Of a DNA stretch of 60,000 bases, positions 36,113-48,000 are shown piece by piece. Made by a program: the position numbers and the translations under genes. Every line of letters starts with the position of its first letter. Within the stretch, counting starts at the first letter, position 1. The notes under the pieces were generated by a model that saw nothing but the letters and a program-made list of their open reading frames with translations, was not told the DNA's origin and did not search any database. Origin of the DNA: Adiantum capillus-veneris (Eukaryota; Streptophyta; Polypodiopsida; Polypodiales; Pteridaceae). The stretch is from positions 19,528,951 to 19,588,950 of the forward strand of contig CM043948.1 of assembly GCA_014529385.2 (NCBI GenBank), read 5' to 3'.

Positions 36113-37185
36113 TGAAGTTTGATCGATGGATGTTGGATCATGGATTCACAAGATGCAACTCCGATCACCGCGTCTACACAAAGAATTTGGGAGATGGGAA
36201 ATCCATCATCCTAATGTTGTATGTTGATGACATGTTGATTGCAAGTGCTAACATGCAGGACATCAAAGACCTAAAAGAGGAGCTGTCTAAATCTTTTTCA
36301 ATGAAAGATTTAGGTACTGCAAAGAGGATACTTGGTATGAAAATATCAAGGGATAGGACAAAGAAGACAATAAAGCTATCTCAAGAAGACTATTACATCA
36401 AGAAGGTACTAGAAAGGTTTGCAATGCAAAATGCAAAACCAGTTTCTACACCTTTGGCTGGTCACTTTAAACTAACAAAGGATATGTGTCCAAAGACACA
36501 AGAGGAGATAGCCTATATGTCTAAAGTTCCATATGCTGCAGCGGTAGGTTCTCTAATGTATGCTATGGTCTGGACAAGGCCAGACATTTCACATGCAGTG
36601 GGAGTTGTGAGTAGGTTCATGGACAACCCAAGTAAAGAGCATTGGCAAGCTGTGAAGTGGATACTTAGGTATCTAAAAGGGACAACAAAAAATTCTTTGT
36701 ATTTTGGAGGAACTAATATTTTTCTAGAAGGGTATGCTAATGCAGATATGGCAGGTGACAAAGATACTCGAAGGAGCACTACTGGCTATGTGTTCACGAT
36801 TGGAGGCATAGTAGGAAGCTGGGCTTCAAATCTCCAAAAAGTGGTTTCACTTTCTACCACGGAAGCAGAGTATGTAGCAATGATGGAGGCAAGCAAAGAA
36901 ATTTTGTGGATTCACAGATTCTTAAAAGATCTTGGATTCAAACAAGATAAATGTGTCTTGTACAGTGATAGCCAGAGCGCTATCCATCTTGCAAAGAACT
37001 CAGCCTTTCATTCAAGGACAAAGCACATTGAGGTGAGATATCACTTCATACGCACTCTCTTGGAAGAGGGACAGCTAAAGCTAGGAAAGGTGCATACAAG
37101 TGAAAATCCTGCAGACATGTTTACAAAGGTGGTCAACAAGGAGAAGTTGAGCTTTTGCTCATCTTCAATCGGCATTCAAGGATAA
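36108..37185 (+). pseudogene. Copia reverse transcriptase C-terminal part and RNase H
   Basis: The coding sequence resumes in the frame of 36067-37185 (YLKFDRWMLDHGF). It holds the second RT active-site motif LYVDDMLIA (about 36218-36244) and SKSFSMKDLG. The RNase H follows with GYANADMAGDKDTRRSTTGY, STTEAEYVAM and DSQSAIHLAKN, then the C-terminal HIEVRYHFIR and ADMFTK. The GYANAD site has Asn where the family usually has Asp, possibly removing a metal ligand. The frame stops at 37185, about 60 bp before the 3' LTR. Confidence 0.85.
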
Positions 37186-37245
37186 GAAGCCAGGATGGAA
37201 AGCAGTCACAGGTTTGGTTTGGAGATCAGTCTCCAAGTGAGAGAT

Positions 37246-37978
37246 TGTTAAGTATGGAGCCTGATTTACCCTTGTAATTTTCTGTGGTAAAAGCGCACAT
37301 TTGTAAGGCCCCCACTATGAGGAGAAGCCATCGTGCATGAACGAAAATCACTCTCCAGAAACCAAAATTTTCACGGCCAAATATCAGGGGCAACTTTTTT
37401 TTCCCTCGCCAGAATATTCATTTTCGGTGGAATATTATGGCTGGCCGGCGGCCGGAAAGTGGTCGAAAAACAACCGGTTGGTTGGTCGGTGACCGATGGT
37501 TGGAAGTCAATGGCCGGTGGTGGCCTATGGATGAATTCAAAAGAGGACTTGTCTTCTCAAGGGTGGCCACACATGGGCGAATTGAAGGGTCCGATTTGGA
37601 CTTAGCTACACAAGGACGGCTACACATAGCTACCTCTCATGAGAGAGGGCAGCCCTTTTGGCCTATAATAGGAGGCCATTTCCACAAAAGTTTCATAGTG
37701 TGAAGTTGATGCAACAAGGTGAGTGTGAGGTGGTGAGAGTGAAGCAAGGCGGGAGCTCCATTAAGGGTATAATACCTTTGTAAACTACTTCTTATTTTGA
37801 AATACTAAAGCCATTGAGTGGCTGCTTTCCCGTGGACGTAGCCCACATTGGGTGAACCACGTATATCGTGTGTACTCTCTCTCTCTCTCTACTCTATAAT
37901 CTCTTGTGTGTGAAATCTATCTCTCTCCATTAAGTAATCTACTCAAATAGCTATTTAGCTATGTCATATTTCCTAACA
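37246..37978 (+). repeat. 3' LTR of the copia element, 733 bp
   Basis: Homologous to 32498-33262 throughout, but with many substitutions and indels, including an altered TATA box (CTATAATAGG) near 37662 and a short (CT)n. A purine-rich AAGTGAGAGAT precedes it as the polypurine tract. Confidence 0.95.
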
Positions 37979-38121
37979 AGATATGATTGATCATCCTTAA
38001 GACAACTTGTCTCAAGACGCCTCCGATTCCTTGGTATATTTTGATGAATAATGATGGATTTCCAGCCACGGATAAGTTGGTTACCCCCATGAACAATGAC
38101 ACTACAAGAGGCTCTTCATAT

Positions 38122-38243
38122 TAGCGACGCTCACACAGCGACGCTCAAAAAAAATTTCCCGGCGTCGCTATGAGCGTCGCAAATTTCTTTGTAAATTTGC
38201 GACGCTCATAGCGACACTTATAGCGACGCTCATAGCGACGCCG
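38122..38243. repeat. 5' subterminal repeats (GCGTCGC/GCGACGC)
   Basis: About eight copies of AGCGACGCTCAT-type units occur in both orientations within 120 bp of the left terminus. They match the array at the right end and are the expected binding sites of the element's DNA-binding protein. Confidence 0.9.
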
Positions 38244-38590
38244 GCTGGGGTAAAAAATAACCGAGCGCGCCCAAAAACTCAGATCTCAGATCTGAGTTTT
38301 TCGGCGCCCTCAAGCAAGGAGCAGGTAACGCTCTCCCTCTCTCTCTCTCTTTTTCTTCTCTACACACACACACACACACACACACGAGGAGAGGAAGGAG
38401 AGCCAGGTATGCTCCTTCCCTCTCCTCATTCTCATGTTCCCTTCCCCTCTTTCTCTCTCCCTCTCTCTCTCTCTCACACACACACATACACACACACACA
38501 TAGTGTTTTTGAGAGAGAGAGAGAGAGAGAGAGTACAAACAAAAACAAAAACGCACACACACATACATAAACAAAGAATACACACACACA

Positions 38591-38772
38591 TTGAGAGAGA
38601 AAAAGAGAGAGAGAGCATGCATAAACAAAAAACGCACGCATTGAGAGAGGAAAAGAGAGAGAGAGAACATGCATAAACAAAAAACGCACACATTGAGAGA
38701 GGAAAAGAGAGAGAAAACATGCATACGATCCAAAAAAACGCACACACATTGAGAGAGAAAGAGAGAGAAACT
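38591..38772. repeat. Tandem repeat, about 50-56 bp unit, four copies
   Basis: Units of TTGAGAGAG(G)AAAAGAGAGA, CATGCATAAACAAAAAACGC and a short CACA run start at 38591, 38641, 38693 and 38749. The array follows microsatellite-like CT, CA and GA runs from 38333 onward. Long Cys/Ser/Leu frames on the minus strand here are artefacts. Confidence 0.85.
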
Positions 38773-39132
38773 AATTTAACTTCGTAGGAAACTAATTAAA
38801 ATTAAAAGACCTAAAGATCTAGCCGAGGAGGAGTTGAACTCAAGACCTATTATTCAAGAGGGAAATGGCATAATCAATCTATCATACTTGGCATGGGTGA
38901 TAGAAAGGTTATACCATTTATCTCTTTTTATTGGCACACACATCCACACACGCGCACACACACAAGAAGAAGAGAGTTATAACGTCGTAGGAAACTATCT
39001 TAAAAGATGTTAAAGATTAGGTTATATGTAGACTTACATTAAATTAGATTTAGGTTTATTTTTAACTAGATTTACGTTTATTTAAGCTAAATTTAGATTT
39101 ACGTTGTATTAGATTAGATTTAGGTCTCCATA

Positions 39133-39316
39133 GACTGCGATGCCTGCATGAAGCGGGTGAAGAAAGCCCTCAATGGAATAAAGGGTATTGCTGCCTTCAC
39201 TCATGGTGGGCTCCGTCGATCCAAAAGTACTGGTGAAATGTCTTCAGAAGATAGGGAAGAAGGTGGATCTTCAGGGCGGCAAGAGTCACTACATCCCCGA
39301 CACAATGACCATCTAG
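39133..39316 (+). pseudogene. Captured fragment of a heavy-metal-associated (HMA) domain gene
   Basis: Frame one (39133-39190) reads DCDACMKRVKKALNGIKG, the CxxC metal-binding loop and first helix of a plant HMA/HIPP-type metallochaperone domain. After a frame change, 39203-39316 reads MVGSVDPKVLVKCLQKIGKK followed by VDLQGG, the last strand and second helix of the same domain. The middle strand between them is missing, so the fragment cannot fold as a normal HMA domain. It is not part of known CACTA genes. Both flanks carry copies of the same sequence (GTTAAATTAGATTTAG...). I infer capture of host exon sequence by the transposon. It has no evident promoter or start of its own. Confidence 0.75.
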
Positions 39317-39699
39317 ACAACCTCTAGTCATTAGACTTACGTTAAATTAGATTTAGCTTTATTTTTAGTTAGATTTACGTTTATTTAGATTTACGCTTAT
39401 TTACGTTAGATCGAGTCCACGCAAGAATTACTTACGGTTTAGGGTTTAGAGTTAGACGAACAGTGAAAAGATCTATTGTGAAAAGATGTTAAGATGAAGT
39501 GAAGTGCTACAGCTAGAGAAGAGGCAAAGGGGTTTGTCCACTACATGCAGTATCATGTAGACGTGGGTGTGTAGATTTCTTGTACCCACAAATATAGGTA
39601 TTGACCAATAAAGACGAGATTATAACCCGGTGGTTCTGATCTCCGTGCACCTCTAGACCGAGGTGTGCGGGGATTGGACATGACTAGAGAATGTGAGGT

Positions 39700-39815
<116 letters not shown>

Positions 39816-39877
39816 GACGAAGAATGCCAATAGAATATTAAATTTGTTGTCCAGGTTATAAGTTTTTTATCCTCATT

Positions 39878-42800
39878 ATGAGTAGCGACGAGGATGTGGG
39901 ACCGTCCAACCGAAACACCTATCTCTCAACGAGGGTCTTATGTCCTTGTAATCAATGCAAGCATGCTGTGCAACGGACAAGACGTGTTTCTTTGCAGCAC
40001 GTTCGTGAATTTGGCGAGTTCGATCCATCTATTATAGATCGAGTTGTTGCCAATTATAACTCGTCGGACTCTGACGCTGGCCAACAAGCAGCAATCTTGC
40101 AACCCAATAGACGTGTTCGCAAGCGCTTTGGTCAAGCAGCATATGTGAGGCCACAAGAAGAAGCCTCTGACAGCTCGGGGGATGATCATGCAGAGCACAT
40201 TCCCAACGAGGCAATGTTTGAGCCCCAGATTGATGAAATGATCGAGACGATCATGGATTCAGAAAGGCTTATCTATGATGATATGAAAAGTGAAGCTGAT
40301 ACGCCATTGTATAATGGAGCACGTATGTCTAGATTGAAAGCACTCCTGGTTCTTCTCAACATGCAGGCAAAGTTTGGATGGAGTGACACTAGCGTCACAG
40401 CGCTTTTCAGGTGATCTATTACAATTAGTTTACTTTAATACTAGAACTCTAAATGTACAATGATCTGATAGATTTTTACACGACTGTATCATATTTTTAT
40501 GTTGTGTAGATTGCTGAAAGAGCACATACTACCAGCTGACAATGTGATGCCAGATTCCCGAGATGAAGCAAGAAAGATTTTGCGAAACTTGGGGATGGAT
40601 TACAATTCTATCCACGCTTGTCCTAACGACTGCATTCTTTTCAGAGGGGAATACACAAACATGGAGAAGTGTCCAAAATGTGATTCCGAAAGATATCGAG
40701 TAGATCTCCACGGGACAAAAATTCCACAAAAGGTTTTGCGACATTTTCCTCTGCTTCCTCGCATCAAGCATTTCTTCGAATGTAAGTCCATGGCCGCCCT
40801 AGGATCATGGCATGAGGAGAATAAATCTTCGGATGGTGTGCTACGAATTCCTGCAGATTGCGCAGCCTGGAAACATATAGATAGAACATGGTCGGATTTT
40901 TCCAGGGAAGCTCGAAATTTGCGCTTAGGCCTGGCTATGGATGGCGTAAATCCATTTGGTCAAAGATCAACATCTTACAGTGTATGGCCCGTTGTCATCG
41001 TCAACTACAACATTCCCCCGTGGTTGACTACGAAGAAGGGGCACCTATGGCTAAGCTTGATTGTGCCAGGGCGATATAAAGTGGGGAATATGGATGTGTA
41101 TCTTCGTCCACTATTGGAAGAGCTACAACAATTGTGGATTGGCATAGAGGTGGTGGATATGAGCTGACACACAGGACGACGGAATGCTTTGATCACAGGC
41201 ATTCTAATGTGGACCATGCATGACTATCCCGGGCTAACAGAATGCTCAGGTGATCTATTGACACTCCTCACTCAGACACTGTAAATATTGTTTTTTCCCA
41301 TAGTTGATCTATTATCATGTGTATACATGCAGGGCTTCAAACAAGCGGATATAGAGCATGTGTCACATGTGGACCTAGACTGAATGCACGTAGGGCACCC
41401 TCACTGAAGAAGCAAATCTACGAAGGTCATCAAGCGTATCTTCCAGAGAATCATGTGTTACGCGATGGCTTTTTGGGAAGAGAGCCACCAAGGATGTCTG
41501 CACAAGCATGGTTAGAGCAGAAGGAGATGTGCGATGACGGATTGCCTCCAGGGATGAAGAGACTATCTCTATGGTACGAGTTACCATACTGGCCCCGACT
41601 CATGATCAATCACTTGCTCGATCCAATGCACATATTCAAGAATGTGGGTAATCTACTATGGGACCATTTGACCGGCAAGAAAGATACTTTGGGAGCCAGA
41701 GTTGACCTTAGAAATGTGGATCGTATGGAGCAATATTGGCCGCAAACAGCGTCTGATGGATCGATAAAACTCCCTAAAGCACCATGGATTTTCACAAGAG
41801 CCCAAGAACGCAAAGTAAAAGAGGCCATTCGATCTTTGCGGACCCCCACTGGCATAATGCACTCGCTCCAAACGTGTTTTACTAAAGAAGGAAAGCTTAC
41901 CGGTTTGAAGTCACACGATTGGCATAAAATGTGTCAGGTACGTTCATAGTGGTCTTTAATATCATTGCATAAAATGTGGACTTTAATATCATTGTTGCAC
42001 ATACTATACAATTTATTTTACCGGTTGCCATTGAGGGATGTTTGTCTCTCGACATCCGTAACACAATCTACAAACTTGCAAAGCTGGTGCAATGGATCTC
42101 ACAAAAGGAGACCAACATAGACTCCATACCATTCGCCAAACTAAATGCTGCGGAGCTTGTGTGCATGTTTGAGAAACATTTTCCTACTACCATGCTAACC
42201 ATTCAGGTGCATCTTCTTGTTCACATAGTTGATGAGGTGGAAATAGTTGGCACAGTTCATTCCAGATGGATGTTCTTCTTAGAGCGTTTCATGAAAACGC
42301 TTAAGGGATATGTGCGTCAAAAGGCACGTCCGGAGGGTAGCATGGCAGAAGGTTGGTTGGTATCAGAGTCCCTAGTGTACATTGGAGAGTGGCTAGACGG
42401 ATTTGATAAATCTCGGGACACGCTATGGCGAACCATAGATGATGAGCGCATATCTGGGATTGTCATGTGCAATCTCGGTGTTGAGAAGAAGATGACGGAA
42501 GATCTAGAGGCTAAAATCAACCGATTTTGCATGCTTCACAATCCAGTGATGCAAAAGTGGATTTCACAATATGAGGATGCAAAGCAAGAGCGACACAGGG
42601 CACGAATCGAGTGGAGACGGGGAAGACGACCACCGATGCACTATCCAGCGGTTCTAGAGAGCCTACCAACCTTCATGAGCTTAAGATGGTTGCACAACCA
42701 ATTGAAAAGCGCACAACAATGCGGTGACGAAGTGACTGAAGAAGAGTGGGAGTACTCTCGGGGTTGCGCGACCAAGGTAAGTTTGCAATGTACGACTAGC

Positions 42801-43609
42801 AAGTGACTTTATTTATAAACGTTTGAACGGCCACTCATAATCTTTGTTCGTTGTAGTATAAGTCATACACAGCAGCATGGTGTAAAGGTCGACATTTTAG
42901 GGTGGAACGAATCGACAAAAAGCGTTTTACTCAAGATTGTGGAATCATGGCAAAATTTGAACAGTCTAGTCGACGACGTTCCTCTGATGCAGATCCTGTG
43001 GTGGCGGAACTCACTTACTTCAGCACGCTGCAAGAGATTTTGAGGATCGATTACAGAGGATTTTTTGTCGACTTGTTCGACGTGCAATGGTTCAAGATAA
43101 TCATGGAGGGTCGCAACGCTACTGTGCGTAGAGGAGAGTCTGGTTTTCTTGAGGTGGATTCTACTAAGAAATGGACTGACCTAAGAGACACTTTCGTACT
43201 ACCCGAGCATTGTGAACAAGTAAGTATATAAATAGTTAACATCCCCCTTTTACAAGTTATGTGCTTGAAAGCTCTCATGTAAGTTATGTGGCTCTGGCAG
43301 GTAATATTTCATCCTACAAAGTCTACATCAAACTGGTGGTACGTCATAGAGGTAGCCCCTCGTAGTGCAAGGACGTTTGAAGGCTACCATGTGCCAATCA
43401 CAATGACATCAATGGAGGAGATCAGAGAAGATGCTCAATCAGAAGCCGCTGTGGTGGTGCCAGACGAGCATCAAGATGCTACTACTCTATATGGGGTGCA
43501 TGCAGAGGAGCTACAAAATGAAACAGAGGATATGTGTTTAAACGGAGAGCTCTATATAGATATAGGAAGTTATGCTGAGTTATGCGAGGATGAGAGAGAG
43601 ATCTCTTAA
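39878..43609 (+). pseudogene. CACTA TNP2-type transposase, six exons, two lesions
   Basis: Predicted exons: 39878-40410, 40510-41249, 41333-41937, about 42012-42776, 42857-43219 and 43301-43609, giving about 1104 codons. Domains: N-terminal transposase-associated part with CPCNQC; TNP2 core with CPNDC, CPKC, LRLGLAMDGVNPFG, WPVVIVNYNIPPW, CVTCGPR and LLDPMHIFKNV; DUF4218 region with WMFFLERFMKTLKGYVR; DUF4216 region from exon 5. Likely catalytic acids are D of AMDG, D of LLDP and E of FLER (inference by family). Lesions: TGA at 41165-41167 in exon 2, consistent with C-to-T at a CpG, and no AG where the exon 4 acceptor should be (ACAA at 42008-42011). Other splice sites are canonical GT...AG. 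The enzyme excises and inserts the element by binding its termini. Confidence 0.9.
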
Positions 43610-43881
43610 AGCCACAAATATTGTATTTGAACAATTTTGCTCTGTGTTGTAAAAGCTCTGGCTCTCTAAGTACCTTCCATGGTGTATAACGCTCTTTTCT
43701 ACTCGCGCTCACATCTTTTGATTGAAAATTCTGAGTTTTCGACTTGCCTCTTCTATCACTCGATTCATTGCATCATTGTATTTATATGCGTCATTACGTC
43801 ATTGTATTTAATGGTCTTTGCGTCATTGTCTACTCTATTCATTCAATATTAAGTTTAAATATTCGTGTGTTTAATTCATGT

Positions 43882-45195
43882 ATGGATGATGAGGAGTTTC
43901 TTTCTTCTTTGTCACCGCAGCAGAGACAGTGGTACGTGGAGCGTCATTGCTCTGGCGCATCATCGCGCGTTCCTACACCATCCGCATCTCCCTCTCTTTC
44001 GGAGCATTCGGCGCGCTCCGAAGCTTCGGCGTCGACGAGACGAGCTTCACACTCGTCTAGACACCGGCGCTCTAGTGGTGGCGGTGGCGGTTGTTGTGGG
44101 GATTCTGCCACCGATGCCTCCACACCGCCTCGTGTTCGACGAGGCTCTTTACCCTCCCCTTCTTTGCCCGCCCCCACACCAGCCACAGCATCGCCATCTA
44201 CGCCAGGTTTTGCACGGCTGACTGTTCCTAGAAGCTACACACCTCTACCTACTCCGCCAGGAGCCACCCCACTCGACACTCCTCGCTTCGGGGCCCAGAC
44301 GTCGGTGGAGACACCTGACGTCCGTACCCCCATCGACACGCCGCTAGAGACCCCTGCCGGGACACCCAGGTTCACGCGTCATCGGCCAGAGGGCTTGCCT
44401 TACTCTGTCGACATTAGCGGTGGCATCATCATGGATGATGACGGCAAGAAGGTGATCTCGCGCATGCGTGGTCTTTGCTCTCAGCTGTTTAGACACTACA
44501 TACTAAACAAATGGAGTGAAGTACCAAGTGATTTAAAAAACAGAGTCATCAGCATACTTCATGATGAGTTTCCCGTTCCAACACGGGATCAGCGCTTCAA
44601 TGAAGACCTGATGAAGATTCGAAGGCACGAATACTGCAAACACAAGCGTTCCGAAGTGCAAAAAGCAATCAAGAATGGGTGGAACAGGCCAGATTGGCTG
44701 GCCAAAGAAGATTGGAAGAATGCGAAGAAAGCAGCGCGCGAGAATCCCGACAAGTGGAAGCAACAAAAGGATGCAGCCAGAGCGCGAGTAGAGGCAGGGA
44801 GCTTGCACCACTTGGGGAGCGGTGGATGGGCATCATTTGAGGCCGATTTTGTAAGTCTTTTCACATTGCTCTTTATGCATGTTCGATAGTTTAGGGTTTA
44901 TGAGTTTTTTAGTTCTAACATAATGAAATCTTTGTATGTTTTGACAGTGGTCGATGACAGGACGTGATCCCACACCGTACGAGCGCGAGTACGCAGGCAG
45001 GAAGGGCTTAAACACCCTGATGGACATTCTCAGTTCTCGCGGCGGCATGGTTAGTATTAGGGTTTACTCTTTTTTATTTTTTGTATTGTTTTATAAATGT
45101 CGTTATATGTTTATACTTACTGAAAGCTGTCTTATTGTCTTTTTTTGCAGAATCCGACAGATACGCCGCTTGGACGTGATGAGACGTCTGACTAG
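43882..45195 (+). CDS. Second CACTA protein (Ptta/En/Spm Transposase_24-like), 371 aa, three exons
   Basis: Exons 43882-44850, 44948-45049 and 45151-45195 join in frame with canonical donors (TTT|GTAAGT, ATG|GTTAGT) and acceptors (GACAG, TGCAG). The protein starts MDDEEFLSSLSPQQRQW. A Ser/Pro/Thr-rich low-complexity middle (residues about 30-200) follows, with repeats of TP-type motifs such as DTPLETPAGTP. The C-terminal half resembles the plant Ptta/En/Spm transposase family: WKQQKDAARARVEAGSLHHL and GSGGWASFEADFW, then GRDPTPYEREYAGRKG. In En/Spm the second product (TNPA type) binds the subterminal repeats and assists transposition; the role here is inferred. No stop or frameshift is seen, so this gene may be intact, in contrast to the transposase next to it. 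Confidence 0.75.
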
Positions 45196-45557
45196 ACGAC
45201 GTCAGTTTAGCCGTAGCTAGATAGCATTAGTTTAGGGTTTCTCATAGCTTATGTATCATGAGACGGATTTTATACGTCTTTTTGAACCATGTATATTATT
45301 ACATTTATCACCGCAGTTCCTTTTGCCAATCAATTCTTTATGCTTATGATGTTGTACAATTGTCATTATTACATTTGCCAATCAATTCATTTTGCCTCTG
45401 ATGTGTACAATTGTCAATTTTGCAAACAATGCGTCTTGTGGGTGACTATTTTGGGTCTATTATCTATCTTTGCACTTTTTTTAAAAAGTGAATCAAGTAC
45501 AATATAGTTGATGGGTGGCAAGGCATTCAATGCCCTGCCACCAAAAAAAATTTCTCT
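45196..45557. other. CACTA 3' non-coding region
   Basis: AT-rich DNA between the stop of the second gene and the 3' subterminal array. It holds the expected 3' UTR but no identifiable further gene. Confidence 0.6.
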
Positions 45558-45795
45558 CGGGCGTCGCTATAAGCGTCGCTATTTATGGCTCTGTAGCGTC
45601 GCTATGAGCGTCGCTATAGTCTTCTGTGTAAACGTCGCTATAGGCGTCGCTATATGCGTCGCTATATAGCGACGCATATAGCGACGCCTATAGCGACGCT
45701 TATAGAGACGCTCTCGTAGTGACGCTCGTAGCGACGGTTTTAGCGACGCCGGGGGTTATAAAAACCCAATGTATTTCCGTCGCTAACAGCGTCAC
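45558..45795. repeat. 3' subterminal repeats with a 66-bp perfect palindrome
   Basis: More than a dozen GCGTCGCTAT or GCGACGC units in both orientations within 260 bp of the right terminus. Bases 45634-45699 form a perfect palindrome made of alternating units (TATAGGCGTCGC / GCGACGCCTATA). The array is denser than the one at the left end, as in other CACTA elements. Confidence 0.95.
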
Positions 45796-46653
45796 AAGAG
45801 CACACAACCTCTTGTAGTGTGAGTTTCTACTCCCTGTTATGTCTTGATGTTTCTACATAAGTTAGGATACCATTTTTTATCCTAAGGGAGCTGCCCGGTT
45901 GTATGGGCAACTGGTTTGGTGTATGGGCACCCCGAACCTTGGGTGGGGGTTTATCCACCCCAAATTGTGAATAAGCAATGGATGCCGTTTTTTCACCCTT
46001 AGGTGGTTTTGAGACAAGAAGAGTACTCGTCATGGTTATTATGGACAATGTTTTGATTGATAGTATCTCGTCTTAAGTTTAAAGATGTCTGTTTGAAAGA
46101 ATGCTTTTCAATGCTGTCTTTAATACTTGATTGAAGGAATTACTGTGATAGAAAGTTCCAAGAAACCATTATTTTAAATGTTAAAACAATGTGATAGTAA
46201 TTAGAAAACAAAATAATTACGTGTGAGTGCGGGGTGGTAAGTGGGGATTGAGTAAGGTTGTCAATCATGGACGTGTGGACCTGATTAGTTAGGTAACTAT
46301 CCATCCCTACGCACTAAAAATGTCTAGAAAACTTCTTCATTGGAAAGAGGAGTCGACCAGCGGCTCTTCCCTCATATATGTTAGGGGGAAAAAAAGCGTT
46401 GGTTGAAAAAACCATAGCCCAATATGTGGAAGTTATAGGGCCGAAAGACTTTTGGGATTGTAAGTATGTTGTCTCGTTTTCACTGCAAGACATGACTAGG
46501 TCTTCTTCTGAGGCTATAGACCCAAGCCATTGTCAATGGTAAAGGTCTATTCCTTGGATTTTTCTTGTTTAGAGACTCTGATTTTTATTAGGCCTAGAGA
46601 CTTGTCAAGGACCCCATCCCGCTTTTTGATCTCGGTGGGTTGAGTACATCACA

Positions 46654-47440
46654 CGCCCCCCCTTGAGAAGGGATCTTGTTGACTTTTGGGAACACCTTGA
46701 ACCCCTTAAGCACCTTAGTGGTTAAGCACCTCAAGCACCTTAGTCAGCAAGCACCTCAAGTACCTTAGTCAGCAAGCATGACAAGCACCTCAAGCTTGGA
46801 CCGGGTTCCCACCTCAAGCACATCCCTTGCTTGCTTAGGGTTTAAGGACTATTAACACTAACCTTTGGAGTTCTTTAATGAAGCTAAATCTAAGGTCTTT
46901 AAGCTCCATTAGTTGGCCTTGATCTTTGACATACCATCTCTCATTTGGACCCCTTTAACCTTGGCCCCATGTTGAGATAGATCCATAAGCACATGTCTAT
47001 ATTCTAGCCCTTGTTCCTGTTTATTCTCCCACATTAAATTATTAGTTTAATATGAGAAGATAATCTGTGTTGGTTAGATATTATATTTTATGACCTTACC
47101 TCTCTCTTGAAATCATAGTCGTCCTCGACTACTATGAGGTAGAAGAGATAAAGCCTTAGTCACTAGTCAATGTTTCTTAGCGGGTAGAGGATCCCCTTTT
47201 ACCCTACAACATCATTTCAAAATGGATGACTAATCCATTTGGGGCTTGGGAGACTTAGATGCCGCAATAATGTCTGCTCTTTAGTCCATTTCATCCTTCC
47301 AAAGTAGAGTGACAACTTCTACTTGGTGTTTGAGAGACGTCGTTATCACAAACATGATTCTAAGCATGCATACTACTTAAATTTGTACACAATAAAAAGA
47401 GAAGTAGTCTTATAAGTCAAAAACATTGATCATTTAAAAG
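46654..47440. other. Flank right of the nested gypsy LTR
   Basis: After the LTR end there is a short repeat region with AAGCACCTCAAGCACCTTAG-type units (46697-46800). Otherwise nothing is recognised. No primer binding site follows the LTR. Confidence 0.4.
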
Positions 47441-47489
47441 AAATATTTACATTTTCTTACTCTAAGGTAGCATTGTAAGCATTGACAAG

Positions 47490-48000
47490 GTTCATACTAT
47501 CCTTAAGCTGTATTCTATGCATCCATCTAGCATCTTCAAAAGGATAATTTTTGAACTTAATAATAAACCATCAGATAATCTTACCATGTCGTAGTAACTT
47601 GTCTTCATGCCAAAGGATAGCTTCGGGTTGTAGCACCTCTTCTTGGTCTTTGATTTCTAAGGGGTCTTTGTTGATGATATGTCGATGATGCCTTTAAAGT
47701 TTGGTGGCAAACGAATGCCTCACTTGGCCATAAGGGCCAAATGACGCTTTGCATGTCCGAAGCCTAAATCAATTTTTTGGTCTTCTTTTTAATAATAGAT
47801 CCATGAGGAGGTTACATGGGCTTATAGACATACTTGAGACATAACTTCTCATGAAGTTTCGTGTCGTTTCAGCAATCCGTTCCCGATCAACTTCTATAGT
47901 GCCTAGAGAGGTTAGCTTTTTTTGATTGACCTAAACCCACATGGGAGGTCACAGAGGTGTTCTCATACGCTAGCGTTAATCCCCTATCAAGTCTTGTAGC
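47490..48000 (-). pseudogene. Ty3/gypsy integrase C-terminus and chromodomain remnant
   Basis: On the minus strand, pieces LPPNFKGIIDIS and then QPEAILWHEDKLLRHGK and FIIKFKNYPFEDARWM can be read between stops. They match the order of the LPP..K.HDVFHVS segment and the chromodomain-like end (ILETRERKLRNR, LILWKDFPIEDATWE) in the element at 56407-56819. The remnant is strongly decayed and lies in opposite orientation to its neighbours. Confidence 0.45.

Larger units (their letters stand above)
32498..37978 (+). mobile_element. Ty1/copia element (Tork/Tnt1-like), TSD AGATA
   Basis: Complete but inactive copia element of 5481 bp. The LTRs are 32498-33262 and 37246-37978, both TGTTAAG...CTAACA. 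The 5 bases AGATA flank it at 32493-32497 and 37979-37983. The order gag, protease, integrase, RT-RNase H is that of Ty1/copia, and the integrase and RT motifs resemble the Tork clade (Tnt1). The LTRs differ by many substitutions and indels, so the insertion is old. The coding region carries a stop in gag, at least three frameshifts, and catalytic changes in protease and integrase. It sits in the gypsy LTR that starts at 30126. Confidence 0.95.

Noticed and set aside
38230-38749. Minus-strand frames of up to 171 codons rich in Cys, Ser, Leu and Phe
   Set aside because: They are produced by CT/CA/GA runs and tandem repeats near the CACTA left end, with no domain.
41160-41170. Recoding or read-through at the transposase TGA
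   Set aside because: No supporting signal is visible; a CpG deamination is simpler and the element has another lesion.
46641-46660. Intact 5' LTR with internal region after 46653
   Set aside because: No primer binding site follows the LTR end and no internal coding part is in the right place, so I call it a solo or truncated LTR.
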